A stretch of 39,358 bases of DNA from positions 1 to 39,358 of the forward strand of contig ABHC01000035.1 of NCBI GenBank assembly GCA_000171835.1, written 5' to 3'. The stretch's first letter is position 1; each line of letters begins with the position of its first letter. The notes below the pieces were generated by a model that was not told the DNA's origin, made no database searches, and saw only the letters and a program-made list of their open reading frames with translations. This document shows positions 34,390-39,358 of this stretch, piece by piece. This stretch comes from an alpha proteobacterium BAL199. GTDB taxonomy: Bacteria > Pseudomonadota > Alphaproteobacteria > Thalassobaculales > Thalassobaculaceae. Position numbers and translations under genes: made by a program.

Positions 34390-35366
34390 GCCGGCGGATG
34401 GTCGGCGAGGTACTGCCGCACGATCGTGTCGAAGTCAGGGTCCGGCTGTAGAGGCGGGTTCAGGTTCACGGTCGTGACGAACTCGGTCGGCCAGCCGTCG
34501 ACCACCGCCTGAATGGCCGCAACCGGATCGATGCCCACCCGGCCGGCCGCTTCCGGTCTGGCAACCCGGCCGAGTGCCGCGACCATATCGTCGACGGACA
34601 CCGTCAGGCCGGGTTGGTTGACCGCCCTGCTGCTGCCGAACACCGACGCGGGGACGTCGTGCAGCCGAACCAGGTTCCGCGCAATCTGCTGGACCGAAGC
34701 GACGGGAAACCGGGTGGCGCCCGATACCGGCGACACCGCCGGTCGACCGGACAGCGGTTCACGGACTAGCGACGCGAGCCGGTCCGACACCGCCTGGGTC
34801 GGCCCCCCCGGCCGGATCAGCACGATCGGCAGGCGCAGGGCGCGCCCGTCCACGAAGCCGTGGCGGCTGTAGTCGTTGATCAGCAACTCGGTGACCGACT
34901 TGGCGGTCCCGTAGGAAGTCTGCGGGGTCTGCACCTGATTGTCGGAGACCCGGTCCGGTAGCTCGCCTCCGAACACGGCGATTGAGCTGGCATAGACGAA
35001 ACGAGTCCCGGACTTCAGCCGACGACAGGCTTCCAGCAGCCGCAACGGCAGGTGCAGGTTGACCGCCCAGCCCGTGTCCAGATCGGTCTCGGCATCGATC
35101 GTCAGGGTGGCAGCCAAGTGAAACAGGCTGTCGACACCATCGCCCATCACCCGGGCCAGGAAGCTATCGTCGCGCAGATCGCCGGTGAGCGCCGCAACCT
35201 CCACTTGTTCGCTACACAGACCGTCGAACGGGGCACGGTCGACCAGGATCAGTTCGGTAACCGCAGATGGCGTGCCGCCGGGACCCGCGAGCGTCCCGCG
35301 CTCCAGCAGGACCCTGGTGAGGTGGCGGCCGATGAATCCTCCCGCCCCAGTAACCAGCACACGCAT
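34386..35366 (-). CDS. NAD-dependent epimerase/dehydratase, DenD-like (D-erythronate dehydrogenase family)
   Basis: This 326-residue extended SDR protein has the NAD motif VLVTGAGGFIGRHLTRVLLE, VYASSIAVFGGELPD and the catalytic YxxxK in YGTAKSVTELLINDYSRHG, followed by LRLPIVLIRPG. This combination is typical of DenD, which oxidises D-erythronate in four-carbon sugar-acid breakdown. No denD partner genes are next to it, so the substrate is a guess. ATG 35366 follows GGAGGTTGCG. The stop overlaps the TRAP fragment stop on the opposite strand (34386-34389). Confidence 0.78.
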   Translation of the reverse strand: MRVLVTGAGGFIGRHLTRVLLERGTLAGPGGTPSAVTELILVDRAPFDGLCSEQVEVAALTGDLRDDSFLARVMGDGVDSLFHLAATLTIDAETDLDTGWAVNLHLPLRLLEACRRLKSGTRFVYASSIAVFGGELPDRVSDNQVQTPQTSYGTAKSVTELLINDYSRHGFVDGRALRLPIVLIRPGGPTQAVSDRLASLVREPLSGRPAVSPVSGATRFPVASVQQIARNLVRLHDVPASVFGSSRAVNQPGLTVSVDDMVAALGRVARPEAAGRVGIDPVAAIQAVVDGWPTEFVTTVNLNPPLQPDPDFDTIVRQYLADHPPA

Positions 35367-35491
35367 CGCAACCTCCGGAATCCTCGCTCCGGCTTCTGGC
35401 ACACGCGCCCGAGCGCTTGCAACCGGCGGCTGCGCGTCGATTGCACATATGCGATACCGTTCCGCATCGACACTTGCCGACGGACCGAGCC

Positions 35492-37120
35492 ATGACCGAC
35501 CAGCCCAGCATCGGTGCCGATACCGTGCCGTCGCCGAACGATTGCGTTCTGCGCTGCCTGCTGGACCGGCAGGCCCGCGCCAACCCGGAACGGACGTTCG
35601 TACGGTTCTGGCGCGGCGAAGCCTGGAGCTACGCGCAAACGCTCGACCGCGTCCGGCGCCGCGCGACGGCGCTCAGGGACGCCGGCGTCCGGCAGGGCAA
35701 CCACGTTCTGTGCTGGATGGGCAACGGCCCCGACCTGCTGGTCACCTGGTTCGCCATCAACTACCTCGGCGCGGTCTACGTGCCGATCAACACCGCCGCC
35801 AAGGGCCGCCCCCTGGCCCACATCCTGAACAACGCCGACGCCCGGCTGATGATCGCGCACTCGGCACTGGTCGAACGGTTGGCCGATGTGGAGCGAGGCG
35901 CCCTACAAGCTGTGCTGATGACAGGGCAGATCGCCGCCCCCGCCCCAGCAATCGACGGCCTGACGATCGGCCGGATGTCGGATCCGGCCGAGGTCCGCGA
36001 CGACGCGCTGCTGCTGGAACAACCGATCGAGCCGTGGGACACCCAGGCAATCATGTACACTTCCGGAACCACCGGGAACGCCAAGGGCGTGCTGTTCTCC
36101 TATGTCCAGCACTACACCATGGGGCCGGAGGCGATGGAGGCGATCGGCGCCGAGGACTGTTGCCTGATCGCGGGGCCGATCTTCCACTGCGGCAGCACGC
36201 TGTACGTCTACGCCATGCTGGCCAAGGGCGGGACCATGGCGGTGATCCCGGAGTTCCGAACGGCCGATTTCTGGCCGGCGGTACGCGAGACTGGCAGCAC
36301 GGTGGTCCTGCTGCTCGGCGTGATGGCCAGCTTCCTGCTGAAGGCACCCGAAAGCGACACGGACCGGGCGCACACGCTGCGGAAGGTCTACATCGTGCCG
36401 TTCGGTGAGGACGCCCAGGCGTTCCGGGACCGCTTCAGCATCGATCTGTACACCGTCTACAACATGACCGAGATTTCCAGCCCGCTGATCGCCGGTCCGG
36501 GGATCAGCGAGGCGGGACTGGCTGGAACGCCACGCGCACCGTTCGAACTGCGCGTCGTCGATGCCAACGACATGGCAGTTCCGGTGGGCACGGTCGGCGA
36601 ACTGGTGGTCCGCTCACACCGGCCGTGGGCGCTGTTCAGCGGATACTACAAGAATCCGGACGCGACCGTGGCGGCGACCCGGAACGGCTGGTTCCACACC
36701 GGCGATGCCTTCCGGATCGACGAGTCCGGCCGGTTCTTCTTCGTCGACCGCCTGAAGGACGTGATCCGTCGGCGCGGCGAGAACATCTCGTCGTTCGAAC
36801 TTGAGGCTGAGATCACCGCCCACCCGAAGATCAAGGAAGCGGTGGCCGTTGCGGTGCCGAGCGCCGTCAGCGAGGATGAAGTTCTGGCGGTGGTCACCCC
36901 ACTGGACGGACAAACGCTGGATCCGGCCGAGTTGATCGAGTTCCTGGCCGGGCGCATCGCCCACTACATGGTCCCCCGCTACATCCGGATCGTCCCGGAG
37001 CTACCGAAGACCGCGAGCGGCAAGCTGCAGAAGCACGTGCTGCGCTCCGACGGTGTGACGGCGGACACCTGGGACCGGGACGCTGCCGGCATTCGGATGA
37101 AGCGCGAAGCCTTGAGCTGA
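35492..37120 (+). CDS. AMP-forming acyl-CoA ligase (CaiC/fatty-acid ligase-like)
   Basis: This 542-residue ANL-superfamily enzyme activates a carboxylic acid with ATP and joins it to CoA. It has the P-loop YTSGTTGNAKGVLFSY, the A5 motif YNMTEISSP, the A7 motif WFHTGDAFRID and the catalytic Lys near the C-terminus in LPKTASGKLQK. The sequence looks most like crotonobetaine/carnitine-CoA ligase and related enzymes, but the acid cannot be read from sequence. It stands divergent to the DenD-like gene and may be the first gene of a run with the next two. Confidence 0.88.
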   Translation: MTDQPSIGADTVPSPNDCVLRCLLDRQARANPERTFVRFWRGEAWSYAQTLDRVRRRATALRDAGVRQGNHVLCWMGNGPDLLVTWFAINYLGAVYVPINTAAKGRPLAHILNNADARLMIAHSALVERLADVERGALQAVLMTGQIAAPAPAIDGLTIGRMSDPAEVRDDALLLEQPIEPWDTQAIMYTSGTTGNAKGVLFSYVQHYTMGPEAMEAIGAEDCCLIAGPIFHCGSTLYVYAMLAKGGTMAVIPEFRTADFWPAVRETGSTVVLLLGVMASFLLKAPESDTDRAHTLRKVYIVPFGEDAQAFRDRFSIDLYTVYNMTEISSPLIAGPGISEAGLAGTPRAPFELRVVDANDMAVPVGTVGELVVRSHRPWALFSGYYKNPDATVAATRNGWFHTGDAFRIDESGRFFFVDRLKDVIRRRGENISSFELEAEITAHPKIKEAVAVAVPSAVSEDEVLAVVTPLDGQTLDPAELIEFLAGRIAHYMVPRYIRIVPELPKTASGKLQKHVLRSDGVTADTWDRDAAGIRMKREALS

Positions 37121-37167
37121 ACCGGATGTTAAGGTCCGACGAGACCCGGACTATGGAAGCAGATTGA

Positions 37168-37893
37168 ATGAGCGCGCTCTTCAAGGAACTCGACTACCGC
37201 GAAACACCGATCGGCGCGCTGAGCCTGCGGCGGCGGCGCGAACTCTCGCTCGGAGTCGACGTTTTCGAGATCAAGCTGGGTGACGAATTCCTCATGTCCA
37301 GCCTGTTCACCGCATCGGAAATCGAGCTGGCCAAGCTGGGCTTGGCGGAGCTGTCGGAAGCCGGACTCGAGGTCGTGGTCGGTGGCCTCGGCCTTGGCTA
37401 CACCGCGCAAGCCGTGCTTGAGCACGCCCCGGTCGGCGCCCTGCTGGTGGTCGACGCGCTCGAAGCGGTCATCGACTGGCACCGCGACGGGCTGCTGCCG
37501 CTCGGGGCCGAACTGACCGCCGACCCGCGGTGCCGCTTCGTGCACGGCGATTTCTTCGCGCTGGCCACCTCCGGTGACGGGTTCGATCCCGACGCACCAA
37601 GCCGCCGGTTCGATGCCATCCTGGTCGACATCGACCACTCCCCGGAATTCCTGCTCGACGCCCGGAACGCTGCCTTCTACCAGCCCGAAGGCCTGCGCAA
37701 GCTGGCGGCCCATCTGAAGCCTGGAGGGGTCTTCGGACTGTGGTCGAACGACCGACCCGACGACACCTTCACCGCGCGGCTCGCTGCGATCTTTGCCGAG
37801 GCGCGGGCCGAGCCGGTGACGTTTCACAACCCGCTGCAGAACCGGGAGTTCACGCAGACTGTCTATCTTGCGCGAACGCCGCGCGGCGGATGA
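37168..37893 (+). CDS. Spermidine synthase-like methyltransferase-fold protein
   Basis: This 241-residue protein has a Rossmann-like core, LEVVVGGLGLGYTAQAVLEH, then LLVVDALEAVIDWHRDGLLP and FDAILVDIDHSPEFLL, the pattern of polyamine aminopropyltransferases. The N-terminal beta domain of true spermidine synthases is short or altered, so aminopropyl transfer is not certain. Its stop overlaps the start of the next gene (ATGA), so the two are coupled. No polyamine genes adjoin it. Confidence 0.72.
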   Translation: MSALFKELDYRETPIGALSLRRRRELSLGVDVFEIKLGDEFLMSSLFTASEIELAKLGLAELSEAGLEVVVGGLGLGYTAQAVLEHAPVGALLVVDALEAVIDWHRDGLLPLGAELTADPRCRFVHGDFFALATSGDGFDPDAPSRRFDAILVDIDHSPEFLLDARNAAFYQPEGLRKLAAHLKPGGVFGLWSNDRPDDTFTARLAAIFAEARAEPVTFHNPLQNREFTQTVYLARTPRGG

Positions 37894-38558
37894 CGACCGT
37901 CGGCTCCAACAGAGTTACCACGCCGACACACTGCCCGGTCTGCCGATCAACCGGGCCGGCTCCCTTCCAGACCGTCTCCGGATGCGACTACTGGCGATGC
38001 ACGGCCTGCGAAGCGACATTCCTCGATCCATGCCACTGGCCAGTTCGGGCGGACGAGCACGCCCACTATCGCAATCACGAGAACGACCCTGACGATCCGC
38101 GTTACCGGAAATTCCTGTCGGCACTGGTTGATCCGCTGCTGGCCCGGCTCGGACCCGGCTTGAGCGGCCTCGACTACGGCTGCGGGTCGGGGTCGGCGGC
38201 GGCGGCGATGCTGCGCGAGGCCGGCCACGAGGTAGCGCTGTACGACCCCTGCTTTCACCCGAACCGAGCGACACTCGACCAGTCCTACGACTTCATCACC
38301 TGCACTGAGGTGGCGGAGCACTTCCACCATCCAGCCGACGAGTTCGACCGGTTCGATCGCATGCTTCGACCCGGCGGCTGGTTGGCGATAATGACCTGCT
38401 TCCAGACCGACGACGGCCAGTTCGAACGATGGCACTATCGCCGGGACCCGACCCATGTCGTGTTCTACCGCGAGGCGACTCTGCAGACGGTGGCCTCCCA
38501 GCACAGCTGGAGTTGCGACATTCCGATCAAGGATGTCGCCCTGATGCGGAAGCCGTGA
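37890..38558 (+). CDS. Class I SAM methyltransferase with N-terminal zinc-ribbon
   Basis: This 222-residue protein starts with a Cys4 zinc-ribbon-like part, THCPVCRS...YWRCTACEATF. A methyltransferase domain follows: LSGLDYGCGSGSAAAAMLRE is the SAM loop, YDFITCTEVAEHF the Asp/Glu strand and MLRPGGWLAIMT the later strand. The combination is common in Methyltransf_23-type proteins. Substrate unknown. It overlaps the spermidine synthase-like gene by 4 nt. Confidence 0.82.
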   Translation: MTTVGSNRVTTPTHCPVCRSTGPAPFQTVSGCDYWRCTACEATFLDPCHWPVRADEHAHYRNHENDPDDPRYRKFLSALVDPLLARLGPGLSGLDYGCGSGSAAAAMLREAGHEVALYDPCFHPNRATLDQSYDFITCTEVAEHFHHPADEFDRFDRMLRPGGWLAIMTCFQTDDGQFERWHYRRDPTHVVFYREATLQTVASQHSWSCDIPIKDVALMRKP

Positions 38559-38695
38559 AAGAGCTTCCGGAGGGCAGGAACACATGATCACAATAGTTTG
38601 TGCGCCGTGCCGCAGAAGAATCTGCAAAGCCGGTCAGTAAATGTTAATCATGTTCCGATAGTCTGGTTCTACAGAACGGTAGGATCCGCACGCCC
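38559..38695. promoter_or_regulatory. Intergenic region upstream of the GH114-like gene
   Basis: These 137 bases are richer in A+T than their flanks and probably hold a promoter. GTTCT (38666-38670), AC, AGAAC (38673-38677) is a short perfect inverted repeat about 20 bases before the ATG, a possible operator. No binding protein can be assigned. Confidence 0.3.
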
Positions 38696-38987
38696 ATGAT
38701 CACTCGACGCAGCTTCCTGAACACCTCCTTGGCAACCGCGGCGCTGTCGACGGCCCGTACGGTGCCGGCAACGGCTCAAGCGGCCGCCTCTCTCAAGTGG
38801 GCGGTCTACTACTCCAATGACCTGCCGGCGAGCGCGTTCGAAGACTACGATCTTCTGATCTTCGACCATGAGGCTCATCCGGACCTGACGCCGCTGAAGG
38901 ACGCCCGCAAGCAGGTGTTCGGCTACATCAGCCTCGGTGAGGTCGCGCAAGACCGTCCCTACTACGCAGACATCAAGGCGCTTGGCG
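38696..38987 (+). pseudogene. GH114/PelA-N-like exported protein, cut by IS6 copy 4
   Basis: About 97 native residues remain. A twin-arginine signal (ITRRSFLNTSLATAALS) is followed by LKWAVYYSNDLPASAFEDYD, LLIFDHEAHPDL and KQVFGYISLGEVAQDRPYY. The last stretch is the first half of a GH114-like TIM barrel, the family of endo-alpha-1,4-polygalactosaminidases. Most of the barrel is missing. The frame runs into the IS and ends after CCHVNVPEVAGSMIRA, as in the PAS fragment at 27.5 kb. Confidence 0.72.
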
Positions 38988-39358
38988 GGTGTTGTCACGT
39001 TAACGTGCCTGAGGTTGCGGGTTCAATGATCCGGGCGTAGGCGGTGTCGATGCAAACAGAGAAAATCAGCTACAAGCGCCACCGCTTTCCGCCTCAGATC
39101 ATTTCTCATGTTGTCTGGCTCTACGCCCGGTTCAACTTGAGCCTGCGCGAGGTCGAGGAGCTTATGCTGGAACGTGGTGTGGACGTTTCGTATGAGACGA
39201 TCCGGCGCTGGACCGTCAAGTTCGGTCCCCGGATCGCCCACGTTCTGCGGCGACGGCAGCCTCGCCCTGGTGATGTTTGGCATCTGGACGAAGTCGTCGT
39301 GAAGATCGCGGGCCGGTCATACTGGCTGTGGCGCGCCGTCGACCAACACGGTGTCGTT
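38988..39358 (+). mobile_element. IS6-family insertion sequence, copy 4 (left part, window end)
   Basis: The left 371 bases of the same 816-bp element are present, starting with GGTGTTGTCACGTTAAC. Left flank is GCTTGGCG. The right end and its flank are outside the window, so a target duplication cannot be tested. Confidence 0.95.
39050..39358 (+). CDS. IS6-family transposase, copy 4 (partial at window end)
   Basis: The first 103 residues match the other copies exactly and include the first catalytic Asp (VWHLDEVVVKI). It is incomplete only because the window stops here. Confidence 0.93.
   Translation, partial: MQTEKISYKRHRFPPQIISHVVWLYARFNLSLREVEELMLERGVDVSYETIRRWTVKFGPRIAHVLRRRQPRPGDVWHLDEVVVKIAGRSYWLWRAVDQHGVV

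Noticed and set aside
38650-38680. LexA-type box before the GH114-like gene
   Set aside because: GTTCT-AC-AGAAC and the nearby GTTC do not have the spacing of the alphaproteobacterial LexA site.
1-39358. CRISPR array, tRNA or rRNA genes
   Set aside because: No regularly spaced repeats and no tRNA- or rRNA-like segments were noticed on either strand.

Overview
The window is G+C-rich bacterial DNA, dense with short-overlap operons. It most likely comes from an alphaproteobacterium of the Rhodospirillales type. This is inferred from the gene families: a CbiG-CobJ fusion, several short PAS_5-type PAS proteins, TRAP and polyamine/sugar ABC transporters, and Tat-exported solute-binding proteins. 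No rRNA, tRNA, CRISPR array or plasmid replication gene was seen.

Left part (1-3.6 kb, minus strand): a Tat-exported sugar-type ABC solute-binding protein, a D-threonine-aldolase/D-serine-dehydratase-like PLP enzyme and a YeeZ-like NAD(P)-binding protein.

Cobalamin region (3.8-16.9 kb): three groups make corrin. (1) cbiX-cbiC-cbiET-cbiL-cbiG/cobJ-cobM on the plus strand, mostly overlapping by 1-4 nt. (2) cbiD and cobK/cbiJ on the minus strand, overlapping by 8 nt. (3) cobA-cobB/cbiA on the plus strand, overlapping by 4 nt. Together they can carry uroporphyrinogen III through sirohydrochlorin and cobalt insertion to cobyrinic acid a,c-diamide. CbiX, CbiD and CbiG are present, while CobG, CobF and CobN are not in the window, so this is the early-cobalt (anaerobic-type) route. 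The precorrin-2 dehydrogenase step must be encoded elsewhere. Passenger genes lie between the groups: two GNAT acetyltransferases, one with an in-frame amber codon near its end, an M20 amidohydrolase and a VOC protein.

Middle (17-21.2 kb): a GNAT protein, two tandem paralogous M20 amidohydrolases, a PAS_5 protein and a broken marC.

Right part (21.2-39.4 kb): a mosaic cut up by four copies of one 816-bp IS6-family element (orientations +, -, +, +; the last is cut by the window end). None of the three complete copies has an 8-bp target duplication. Nearly every junction ends in a broken gene: marC, a possible ATP-grasp enzyme, a cNMP-binding Na+/H+ antiporter, a PAS protein, a TRAP permease and a GH114-like protein. 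The segments between copies carry ordinary chromosomal genes: a C45 Ntn-hydrolase, a DapA-like aldolase, msrA/msrB, an M48 lipoprotein protease, a PAS plus STAS-like pair, a polyamine-binding protein, a DenD-like dehydrogenase, an acyl-CoA ligase and two methyltransferase-fold proteins. An IS630-family element sits exactly in the stop codon of the antiporter fragment, and one CTAG supplies the stop codons of both the transposase and the antiporter. The pattern fits IS6-driven rearrangement, although chimeric assembly across identical repeats has to be excluded.
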